Positions 11,184 to 21,526 of a stretch of DNA of 64,000 bases are shown here, one piece after another; the stretch's first letter is position 1; every line of letters starts with the position of its first letter. The notes beneath the pieces were generated by a model, which did no database searches, was not told the origin of the DNA, and saw only the letters and a list, made by a program, of their open reading frames with translations. The translations under genes were made by a program, and so were the position numbers. The stretch spans positions 17,253,637-17,317,636 of the forward strand of contig CM066914.1 in NCBI GenBank assembly GCA_033964015.1, written 5' to 3'. The stretch comes from Scolanthus callimorphus. Lineage: Eukaryota > Cnidaria > Anthozoa > Actiniaria > Edwardsiidae.

Positions 11184-14002
11184 TTAATTACCTGCAGGAA
11201 TAGTCTGTGATTTACTGAGGGCTAAGTTCATCTCTGCTGGACCATATAAGTAGGCACACCTAGTTTCAAATGCTCTCACCATCTTCTTTACAACTTCATC
11301 AAAAACACTGTAGACAGCTTGGAATGCAGCAAGGACCTAAATTCAAATTCAACCTAAAACGAAAAAAAAAAAATCAATAGTATGTTCAGTGTTGTTCACA
11401 GACCTAGTGACATGTTTAGGGTGTATTTTGTGCTGTTCTTTAATTTATGATTACTTTCATGGAAGAGTGAGCGAAGAGTTCAGTTACATGTGAATTACTT
11501 TGAGTCTTTTGGGGGCAAACTTTTTACACCAAAATTTTTCCTGTGAACATAATATTTTAATCTGACACAACGTTTTGAAAAATGATTGATTGGAATTACT
11601 CTCATGTTTCAAATTCCCCAGTATGGTTTTCAAAACATATTGAAATACAATGTGGACCAAACCTCTTTTCTACAAAATGACCCACTTTTTTATATATTTA
11701 TGGGGACCAAAGGACCCCATTTTTGACAATCCTGGTAAGAACATTGTTTCCCATTAAATATCATTTTTAGCTTCTCAATTGTGAAAAGCTTACATTTATA
11801 TTACGAAACAAGTCAAAGGCATTAATTGCAGCATCAGTAACTTACATAGAAATCTAGAGTACAAGTATTTGGGTTGCCATTGATGCCAGGGCTGAACTTC
11901 CATATTGTCAACATGTAGTTGAACATTTCTCCATCGGTGCATTCAGACTGCAAAAACAGGATGAAAGTTGAAATAATGAAAAATGAAATATAAAGCAGTA
12001 AACAAAATGAGTCACATTACAGGAGCTGAAGCCACACTGTTTCTCTGGAAAACCTTTATTGGCCAGGGGCCGGTTTCTAGAAGGCCAGTTAAGAGTTATC
12101 AGTGGATAACCGCTTATCCAACGGATAAATCCAGAACAAATCCTATAGAACAGATAACTTTTATCCGTGGATAACTTTATCCAACCTTTCAGGAACCGGC
12201 CCCAGGAGAATAGGTATGCATTGGGCACATGTATTTCGCAGCCAAGGAAAAAGGTTTGACTACGGGAAATTATATTCATACCAACTGAAGCATGCCACCA
12301 TAAAATTAACAAAGATTGTTATTTTCAAAATCTTGATTTGGGCTGTCAGTCACAGATCCAGGGGAGTCGCTTTGGTTATGGACACACACACTTTTATGAT
12401 AAAAGAAATTGCTAAAAAATTTCCCAGACGTCACTATGAATAGGTTTCAGCAGCCTGATTGACCAATATTATTTGGCTCAACAAACCAGAAACATTCCTT
12501 TTCTAAAACCTGAATCCACTTCTGCATGCTTAAGCTGGAATTGTTTCCTAGCATGCATTTATTTATTAAACATGTGATGACATCTCACCTTGACTAAATT
12601 TGGAGGCACCACTGTCACCAAGGAGTTATATTTTTCTGATAACAAAGGAGGAAATCCAACACATATCTTGGCTTTGAAATGGCCTGGCCTGCGTGCAAAT
12701 GTGGTAGAATCCCGACACCATGGTACAAAATGTTTATAGTCATCTACATCAGCTACAACATTGTACAAATTTTCCATAGAATATCTAAGAGCAGAAAATG
12801 AGAATTGGAAAGGTTCTTATGTGAGCTGCATCGCACAAAAATAGCCTGGACAACATCACAAACAAAGTGATAACACATACAATGTATTTTATCTTTTGAC
12901 ACTGAAAGATGCATGAATTTGAATGAGTGGATGTTACATTATATGAAACCCTAGAATTCAATGGCTTGCTTGATGTATAACCATAATCATATACAAAGTT
13001 TTTGATCTGATTCAAGTCAAATTACATGACCCTCAGTATAGAATTTTTGCTGTTGTCATGCAGGTGCTTCTTCATGTGAGTCTCTTGCGGCAAGCACAAA
13101 GTTCTGGCTGTTGCTTTCACAAGCTAGGAGAATGGTCAAGTTCAGCTCCATCCTCATGCACCAAGAGTCCTCTCCTCACATCTCCCCACCCTCTTTCCCT
13201 GGGGAGAGGTGAAGTGAGGACCCTGGCATGTGAAGATGGGTCAGCCCCTGACTAGCTTGTTCTAGCTAAGCAGGTCAGAGATACTGTAACCTACAGGTGA
13301 ATCCAGGTGATGTCAGGGAATGAATGAATGTTAGTTATGAATGAATGTTAGTTTATTAACCCTTTTGCAGAATAGTCTGAATTACAGGGCAGTCAGTATA
13401 CACAGTACAAAAGAGTAACTAGATATTATATATGTCGGAAGGCGAACAACAGATTATCGACTGATGTGATTATCGACTGATGACACAATATGACCTCTAT
13501 TGCACAATCACATTTCATATTTCACTTGGATTTTTTATTAGGGTTTGGAGAGTGTCTACACAGGGATATATATAATTGTAAACTAACTTAATTTATGACG
13601 TGGATAGAGATTAATATTGTTTTTTACCCTAATATTCGACGTTCTGAATACTTTTTTCTTCGACTCTTTTTAAACGGATCGGGAGCAAACGACCCAATAA
13701 ACGTCCTTCTAGGAACTACCGGTTGACCATCTGGTTGGAGAAGACTATTCTTGGGAATCAAAACACCATTATTTGTTCTCGTATTGACAACGGAGTGATT
13801 GATTTCGCTTGCTGTCGACAGTTTCCCACGACAGCAGGGAACCAGAGACCTAAACCGAAACATCAAACGTAAAATAAGAATTTTCAATGCACAGATAAAT
13901 GATTTGAATCCTTGATAATACAACTTACCGATGAAACGATCTGTGTATTGATTTATTTACTGAGGAAAGTAATGTTATTCGGTTTCTAGCGGTGGCCGCC
14001 AT
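11184..14002 (-). CDS. COQ10: coenzyme Q-binding protein COQ10, five exons
   Basis: Exons (minus) are 14002-13929, 13849-13628, 12784-12589, 11947-11846 and 11336-11184. All junctions are GT-AG and the frame is continuous over 248 residues, the length usual for animal COQ10. COQ10 is a mitochondrial START/polyketide-cyclase-fold protein that binds coenzyme Q and supports its use in respiration. Family signatures are KKYSERRILGYSMENLYNVV, DDYKHFVPWCRDS, GFPPLLSEKY, LTIWKFSPGI and FFDEVV-like VFDEVVKKMVRAFE. The N-terminus is basic and Ser/Arg-rich, consistent with a mitochondrial presequence. The chosen ATG lies in aagATGGCGGCC. Only 406 bp separate it from the divergent BBS12 start. Exons 1-2 lie between two arms of a 33-bp inverted repeat (see findings). 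Confidence 0.93.
12066..12203. mobile_element. MITE with ggggccggtt ends in COQ10 intron 3
   Basis: The element is about 138 bp and bounded by ggggccggtttctag and caggaaccggcccc. The interior repeats gttatc / ggataa / ttatcc blocks as palindromes. The same family recurs, split by other insertions, at 59262-60060. Confidence 0.85.
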
Positions 14003-14277
14003 CTTGGCATTTTTTCGGTGCTTCGAATGTTTATTGCGTCAGAGTTCAAATGGTTTCGTGAACGTTCGGAACTCTTCGTATTAGTCGATTGCTACTCGTC
14101 TTTTTCAAAAGTTTCTCGTGAATTTAAAAAGCGAGCCTTACGACTCAAACTAGAATGGTGTTTTCAAACTATTCAAAAGTTTTGGGTGAAAAAATTAGAT
14201 TTTTCCTGAGAAAGACTGAAGAAGGTTAGAACTGAAAAAATACTATCAGTCGATAATCTGTCGTTCGCCTTCCGACA
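13433..14277. repeat. 33-bp inverted repeat pair bracketing COQ10 exons 1-2
   Basis: The arm at 13433-13465 (starting tgtcggaaggcgaac) is repeated in inverted orientation at 14245-14277 with one mismatch in 33. Between the arms lie COQ10 exons 1 and 2, intron 1 and most of the COQ10-BBS12 intergenic region. The left arm is followed by a second gattatcgactgat copy. Confidence 0.85.
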
Positions 14278-14408
14278 AAATAATTCATTTCCAGTCCTCT
14301 GTTATGTCCGCGCGACCAATATGGTGGACGAAGTTAGCAGAAGACGACCAAAGTTATTTGCCCGGCCGGCGAGGAAAATAGAAGAGAGAAAATAAGAAGA
14401 AACACTGA
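14003..14408. promoter_or_regulatory. shared divergent promoter region of COQ10 and BBS12
   Basis: The start codons of COQ10 (minus) and BBS12 (plus) are 406 bp apart and head to head. I see no TATA box close to either start. A gcgcgaccaatatgg segment near 14310-14325 contains a CCAAT pentamer (NF-Y type site). One arm of the 33-bp inverted repeat (14245-14277) sits inside. Bidirectional use is inferred from geometry. Confidence 0.55.
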
Positions 14409-17400
14409 ATGGCAGCAAACAGCAACCTGTTAGTAGCGCAAGCGATAGGTGAGAATCTTGGGAAGGATAACGATGCAAATGATAATGCATCACGACATTC
14501 TTTGCGCCAAAAAAATCGCAAATTGTCTTCAACTTTTTTATACTGTTAGTCATATTTCATAGCTGTCGACCCTCAGAGTTTAGAAATCTGTCAAATCTGG
14601 AGTTTTGGAGAAATGCAACAAATGTATAAGAAGCATCCAAGAAAGTTGTGCGGGAGAATACAGTAAATGTATGAGAATGAAGCAAATTATACCTTGAGAC
14701 AAGGCTCAAAATCTTGAGAATCCTTCTAATGCGGGAGAGTTGACAGCTATGTATTTTACAATAATTTTGAGACTATAAGGGGATGGCGGCCAGCCTTGCT
14801 CTGTGAACAAGCCTTGCACTTGACCTTTACGTTCAAAATAAATAAAGGATGGGCAGATTGTAAACCAACAGAATAATCAGTTTTTTAGGGGTAGTCCATT
14901 TAGGAGGTAGTCCAATGGGTAGTCCATGGACTAGGGGTCCATGTTTTGTACAGTTCCGACTATAAGGATGAGGATACCTATTCACTGAATACTTTGTATT
15001 ATTTATAGCATCAACAGTAAAGACTCTACTTGGTCCATCAAAAAGGTAATGTGTAGAAATTGTCCATCCACCCTCACAGAAGGGGTTTGAGATCCCTTTC
15101 AGATATGACCCCCCCCCCCTACCTCTGGAATTTCCAGTAACAAATACAGTGATTGTGTTTACCGTTCATTTCAATTCGACCTGTATACATGTGTATATTG
15201 GTTTGTCAAATGAAACATAGCAAAGGAAGAGAAATAAAAGGTTTGGGAAATAAGAAATAAAATAAAATAAATAAAAGGTATGGGAAATAAAAGGTATTTA
15301 CTATTTACTTGAAACTCCAATGTTTTAATTTCAGCATCAAATGCATCGTGAACAGTGATGGAGATGAAATATTGTCCAGAAGTACTGCTGAACTGCTTCA
15401 GTGTTTGGATTCACAGGTGAAAATACTTTTGGCAACTCTGATATAAGCCCTCCTGCATACCTGCCATTTACACAGGAGACACAGGTTTTTACCCTCACTG
15501 TATATCTCCCGGGTAAATTTCTTGCGATTTTCTCATACAATTCCTGTATTTGAGATAAAATCTCCAGGGTTTGGAGTTTTCAGGGTTGGCAGGTATGCCC
15601 CTGTCTATATACATATCCCCTCCCAGACCCAATGGTTTAAACAAAATTTCCTTGCTTTTTATGATAACTCGCTGGTCTTGCTGCTGACTTCTACAAGGAG
15701 CTTTTCTGAATGCTATGTAGGTCCAGTATGAGCTCTTAAAATGAAAAATTGTGCTGATTCACTAGTTTCCCATACTCCTTTTTGCTGTCTGTGCACGTAC
15801 AGCTTTGAAACATTTTGTAAAATAGTTAAATGCATAATGGTACAGTATAGGTCCAGGACTTATGGAAGAGAGTCATGTCTATTTTTTTAAATTATGAGTG
15901 TTAAAATTTATCTAAGTGCCAAGATTCTAGGATTCTGGTGAAAGTATGTTACAGGAGGGCTCCAACTGCTAGAATCTAGCAGTCTAAAGTTATAAGCAGA
16001 CCAGCCCCCTTCGTTTGAAACACTAGTGGAAGCATTTGAAATGGGAATATTTTGCAAGATAATGGAAGGATTCATCTTGAGATGTATTGTCTTGTTTGTT
16101 GTAGCATCCAGCTGGATTCATTATTAATGATTCATGTCAAGCAATGTACAAGACCTATGGTACAGGTTGTACAACACTAGTCTGCATGATAGGATGTTTG
16201 AGTCGTGCTGCTGAAGAGCTCTTGACACAGGTAAGAATTGAATTCTAGACTGAATTTTCTTATACTAGGGGTGTTAAAATATGAAAGATTTTCTGAGAAA
16301 GTGTGAATTCTGAATTCTAGACTGAATTTTCTTATACTAGGGGTGTTAAAATATGAAAGATTTTCTGAGAAAGTATGAATTCTGAATTCTAGACTGAATT
16401 TTCTTATACTAGGGGTGTTAAAATATGAAAGATTTTCTGAGAAAGTGAAACCATTCTTCTCTGTAAAAGACCAATTGGAAATTCACCTAGTCTACAAAAT
16501 GGTACAATATTGTGATAGATCTTTTGTGCAAATCCTGGCTAGATTTGATGAAGGGGGGTAAAGGTCTGATCCACAATACCACTGAGTCAACTAAATCATT
16601 TTCAGGTTTTAATTTGTGATTGATCAATTACATCAAAATATGTTACTTGAAAGGTTTCTTGAAAAAGAGTACATGCCTTTCATCGCTTTGGATATGTTTG
16701 CTGAAGGAGTATTAGATTGTTATTGAAATTTCCCCTTAAGATCAAATTTCACAATTAGATTATCATTCATTGTTTTCCTTATTCACTTTCTATGGGTACA
16801 CAATATACTATTTCATTATTTTGCAAATAATAGTCAATCATTATGTGTTTTCTAGGGGATAGCAGTACCAGTTATCTCAAAGCTGTATGCCGAGGCACTT
16901 ACAGTATGCAGAGATGTTGCTCAGAAGATTGCAATACCACTGGGTGATTTACTGCACACTAATCATCCAAGTTACAAATGTGATGACGAATGGAAATCAA
17001 ATGTGCATAATGAAATAAGAAATAACTTTTGTACAGAGCATAATGCAGCAAATTTACAGATGGAAGATATGTCCCCATCTGTGGAAAAGAGGAACTCTGA
17101 AAGTATAGAAGTCAGTTCGCAAATTACATCACAGAATTGTGATTACACCCAAGGTACTAATAAATTCGCCTTAGAAAATACGCTGACAATGACAGTACCA
17201 TGTCAAAATATTTTGAAGAAGAGTGGCTGTGCTTCTCATAATGTTACAGATTTTGAAAATAATGTTACATCATCTAATACAATGGAAAGGTGTAAGACAC
17301 CAACTGAAAAAGCTGGATGTAGTTCTCAAGAAGCTCAAAACGAAAAGAAATCACTAATGACGAATTTGATAACTGTTTTGATAATGCCCCGACCCACCTA

Positions 17401-19397
17401 ACAAAGATTTAAAAGGGAAGACATCAACATCAACGCCAGAAAAGGATCTCGAAAGTGCAAATCACATACGACATCCAAGAGAAAACAGATTTTGTACATC
17501 CTCAAAGAAACAAGAACTAAAGGCAACGGAAAAGTTGCTTGAATATTTATCGTTATCCAGAACTCAAAATAGTGCATCAAGTGATATAGGAACCGTTCAA
17601 AGGAAAAACGTAAGCAGAAGCTCAAGACATCTTTTTTGTGAAGGTACAAGAGAGGGCATTGTTCCCACACATCACGTTCCCTCTGCTGAAACGTTTCTCA
17701 GTAGTATAGTGCAAAGGGAGAGCCTCGAAAATCTAGGTAATATGTTAGCAGGTGAAGAAAGTAAGGAATGCTGGCTTGCTACAGAAGTAGCTTATTCACA
17801 GTTGATGTTTTCAATGAAACTGGATGATTTGAAACTATATCCAGATCTTCTTCATGTCGAAGCCGTGATTGGTCCGTTGAGCTGTAGGTCTGAAGTTATT
17901 GATGGGATTTTGATTAGGCAAGCTCCCAGGTATTGTCCTACTTACCCGCAAGGTGAAGTGCGCGTTGCTTTAGTCAACGGAGATATTACAGAACAATTTC
18001 GTCACGTGGGTTTTAAAGACTCCTTCCAAGCAAAGTGGCAAGTTAGCGACGCAAGTGATTTATTTGCCAGGACAGCAAATAGAGTGACATGGGTTGATAG
18101 AGTTTCTCAAGTTATAAAGTCCCTGAGAATTGGAACGTTATTTGCGAAAGGAGAGGTAGAGCAATCTGTTTTTGAATTTTGCGATGGTCGTGGAATTACA
18201 GTTTTCCAGCATGTGCCGTTTAATGTACTTCGGCTTCTTTCATCTGCGCTTGGCATTTCAACAGTCGTCTATCTGCTGGATCTCCAAGAAGATGATATTG
18301 GAAAAGGATTGACGATAACTAGATACTACTTAAACGAAGTATTCAAATCAACTTCCAGTTTTGCTGTAGTAAAAACTACACCAGTCTCTAAAATCCCTCT
18401 GAAGACAGTTCTTCTCTCTGCCCCCACCAAGTCCTTGCTTGCGGATTCGGAGTTCAAATTTCGACGCAGTTTCAACCGATTACGGAATGCGCTTAGCTGC
18501 AACAAGGTGCTACCTGGTGGGTGTCAGACGGAGGTCGCTTGTATTACAGCCTTAGAGCAGTTTACTGGTAAGAACTAACTTTACACAGCAAAGGGAAGCC
18601 AGGTTGACATTTTATTGCCTTGCTAAGTTCCGATTGATTTTCGTAGGTAACGTAGCTCCCAGCCCGGGCACTCCACTGCGCCATTGGCTCCATTGCAGCC
18701 TTGATATCAACCGCCCGGCAGTATATGCTGGATTTGCTTCAGCATTACGGGATTTCCTGAGCAGGGTTGTCATGAATAGCGGACGTACGCCCCATGAATC
18801 TATGGCAATGATAGACGAGCGTGTCAAGGTACACTAGAATTACCGCATCTAAAACACGCGCCGTTTCTAAAATTGCCAAGGAGACGATGATATAGTCGAA
18901 TGCATGGGCGGATTCAGGAACTTCAGAAAGGGGGAAAGTACAGGAGATGTATAAGAAAATCTTCAGAGAAAAGGGGGGGGGGCTGCGGCCCCACTCTCAA
19001 TCCGCCCATGGAGTGTAACACGAAGACAAACTCAACCGCCACTCGCGAAAACTTCAATGTCGCAGAGCAGTGTGGTGACGCATGTTTTGTAATTATAGAA
19101 TGATCACCACGCGCTGGTTAAGCGAGTAATAACGCCTATTTTCGGTAGATTTTGTAGTCCAGGGAAGCTAAACGTTTCTCCTTCCCGAAATCAAATTTGT
19201 CTCTGAGTAAAACAGCTTTTTTTCTTCCTTAGGGATTCCATCAGAGCAATGCCAGCACACATCCTCTGATAGCTGACGACTATACTGCGAAGTTGGAAGC
19301 ATGGCGGCGAGCGGTGGACGTGGTGCGCCTTCTACTGCAGACGGACTCGTGCGTTGTCACGGTATACAAGACGCAACTGTTACAGATCTTTAGATAA
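14409..19397 (+). CDS. BBS12: Bardet-Biedl syndrome 12 protein (chaperonin-like), seven exons
   Basis: Exons are 14409-14448, 15009-15045, 15335-15416, 16105-16230, 16856-18567, 18647-18828 and 19233-19397, with matching phases. The product (about 781 residues) is a group II chaperonin-like protein; BBS12 works with BBS6 and BBS10 to assemble the BBSome for ciliary traffic. The start reads like a CCT subunit (AQAIASTVKTLLGPSKS, KCIVNSDGDEILSRSTAELL). YGTGCTTLVCMIGCLSRA replaces the GDGTT nucleotide loop of active chaperonins, as expected of a degenerate member. The C-terminus has YTAKLEAWRRAVDVV and LLLQTDSCVVT, which matches BBS12. The large exon 5 holds a Ser/Thr-rich insertion with two apparent one-base losses, near 17341-17351 (aaaagaaa) and 17386-17394 (ccccgaccc). 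Adding one base at each restores frame to both sides and the exon-exit phase. Assembly error or a recent pseudogene are the alternatives. Confidence 0.87.
16239..16446. repeat. tandem triplication, 72-bp unit, BBS12 intron 4
   Basis: The unit beginning aattctagactgaattttct starts at 16241, 16313 and 16385, a period of 72 bp. Copies are almost identical, indicating recent duplication. It lies just after the exon 4 donor. Confidence 0.92.
18902..19011. mobile_element. short MITE, gggcggattcagg family
   Basis: The element is about 110 bp, with catgggcggattcagg at the left and a caatccgcccatgg inverted end at the right. An internal run of ten or more G sits next to gctgcggcccc. It lies in the last BBS12 intron. 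A related fragment (gcggattgagggtgccccc) is at about 60345-60370. Confidence 0.7.
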
Positions 19398-19550
19398 CTC
19401 TAAAAATTAGAATCTTGTGCTATGCTCCAGACGTCATGTTAGAAGTGAAGTGGTACTTCTAACAGAAAGACGCTATATTGCGCACTATCGTCAGATATTT
19501 TTAGAACTACAATACTCAGAATACGGAAAACGTTGCAGCAAGGCTCCTTT

Positions 19551-20323
19551 TAGTCAGGCGGCTAAGTCCAAAGTTTATTGCGAATTGTGCGTTTTCTGAT
19601 AAAAGCATGAAACTTTCCAGGAGGAGACTTCAGAGGGTACTTGTTAATTTTTGATTAGGAGGCATCTCTGAAAATTCTTTTTACAGGAATTATATAGACA
19701 ACTCGCAAAGCTATTGTTCAGCCGCCATCTTGTCCTTTGTTATTCACGAGTTTCGTGGCACTTGAGCTCTTATTCTACGAGATAAATTTAGAGTGTAGCG
19801 CCAGATAGACAAAACTCTAAAGATTTATGGCGAAGAGAAACGATCATTGGAATATTACAAGTGAACATTTGATAGCTAAATTACTTTTCTAGATGTTTTC
19901 TTCTATTTACGAAAACATGTTTCGAATTCCCAGTCAGACTGTTTCGGAGATAGAAAATCAGGAAAATATCGGGATTCTTCGGCACACAGGTGATATCAGC
20001 TTGCGACATAGCTACCGAAGTATAGACCATATGTGCCAAGGCATTAATGGCCCCTGAATGAAACAAAGTTGCAGGGATTTTGCTGCAGAGCCTGGAGAAT
20101 CACTTCACTGACTTGGACAGTAAGTGCCGCGAAACTCATGAATAACAAAGGACAAGATGGCGGCTGAACAATAGCTTTGCGAGTTGTCTAAATAGTTCCT
20201 GTAAAAAGAATTTTCAGAAATGCCTCCCAATCAAAATTGACAAGTATCCGTAGGCCAATCATACTGGAAAGTTTCATGCTTTTATCAAAAAATGCACAAT
20301 CATTTGGCTTAGCCGCCTGACTA
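19551..20323. mobile_element. long-TIR foldback element (~770 bp)
   Basis: The left end tagtcaggcggctaagtcca is inverted at the right end tggcttagccgcctgacta. The two arms stay similar for about 230 bp or more, including ccgccatcttgtcctttgtt against aacaaaggacaagatggcgg. There is no transposase. Its core resembles the element in SLC23 intron 3 (57205-58147), which shares the gttattcatgagttt ... gcacttgagc motif. It lies just after the BBS12 stop. Confidence 0.85.
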
Positions 20324-20378
20324 TTTTGCGTTTTACCGGCAAATTAATGTGATCTCGAGAGTATCTCGCTAAAGGGAG

Positions 20379-20600
20379 CATTCTCTTACCCAGAGCTCCC
20401 CGGCTCGTCACCTCGCGGGGGAGGCTCTGGTGACAGCCACTGACGCATGCGCGAGAGTTAATACAGAGCCGATGTGAGAAAGACCTTTCAGCGCATGCTC
20501 CAACGTTCAAAATGAGCCAATCAGCGAAGGCCCTTAAATGGATGTCCCCAGAGCCTCCCCTGCGAAGTGACGAGCCGGGGAGTTCTGGGTACGAGAATGG
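20379..20600. mobile_element. foldback element with gagctccccggctcgtcac arms
   Basis: The arm around 20379-20430 (cattctcttacccagagctc onward) is inverted at 20549-20600 (ending gagttctgggtacgagaatg). It sits about 55 bp after the previous foldback element. A partial related block (gggaggctctgctcagtg, gagctctgggtgc) follows to about 20700. Confidence 0.75.
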
Positions 20601-20739
20601 CAAGGGAGGCTCTGCTCAGTGTGTGAAATCTCGCGCATGCCTCAGTGGTTGTTACCAGAGTCCTGCCCGCCAAGTGAAGAGCAGAGGAGCTCTGGGTGCA
20701 TTTTGGTGTCATGTCTAGAAGGCATGCGCAGGGGCTCAT

Positions 20740-21526
20740 AACTAGGGGCGTTCCTCTGACATGGCGTTTTGACAGACCTTGTTATTTTTAGATTGGTATT
20801 TTCTATGTCACTTCGGTCTGTAAAGCTACTGATAAAACGAATTTGATTGGCTAGAGAAAAAGCTTTACAATTTTACCGGGAAGCGTTCCAAAATAGCTAG
20901 GTCTGTCAAAATGCCTTATCAATATGGCAATACCAGAGAGCTCGTGGCATGCGCGAATGATATTAATCACATTTTTGATCTCGCAAACCGGTTTAACAAG
21001 TGTTTCAGGGAGTGGCTGGGAATGTCCGTATATTCATTGTAAATGCAAGAAAATCCATAAAATACAAATGAAAAATATTTATTACCAAGATATTAATAGG
21101 TATTTCTTTAATATTTATTGTTTTGTAGTCAAGAATGAAATTTGTCTTGCGTACATCTATTAACAGGCCATTCGTTGGAATTCACATACTTGCTAGAAAT
21201 ACAGCGAATTTCAGATGCTGTATAGTAGTAGGACCAAATTCACCTAGCCAGTCATAAAAGAAAGAAAATACAAGTTACTGCTGAATGGTTAATCATGCAG
21301 TGAGCACGTGACTAGTTTCTTTGTAAGCCAAGCCAAGTAAAATCCACACGATGAGCGATTGGTTGATAGAAATGAGCGAATGCAAAGTAAACACAAATAA
21401 AAACAATTTTCTACTATCATAGTGAAACCTGCAGGTGCTTTTTCATACAAATCCTAGTCATTCAAACAGCTCCATGACTTTTTAAACCTGTCTATCCAGA
21501 ATTCCTTCCCGCACAGCACTATCTAA
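20740..21526. other. intergenic / ORC4 3' flank
   Basis: AT-rich sequence between the foldback elements and the ORC4 stop. It probably contains the ORC4 3' UTR. Minus-strand AATAAA hexamers occur near 21077 and 21113, but I cannot choose between them. Confidence 0.45.
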
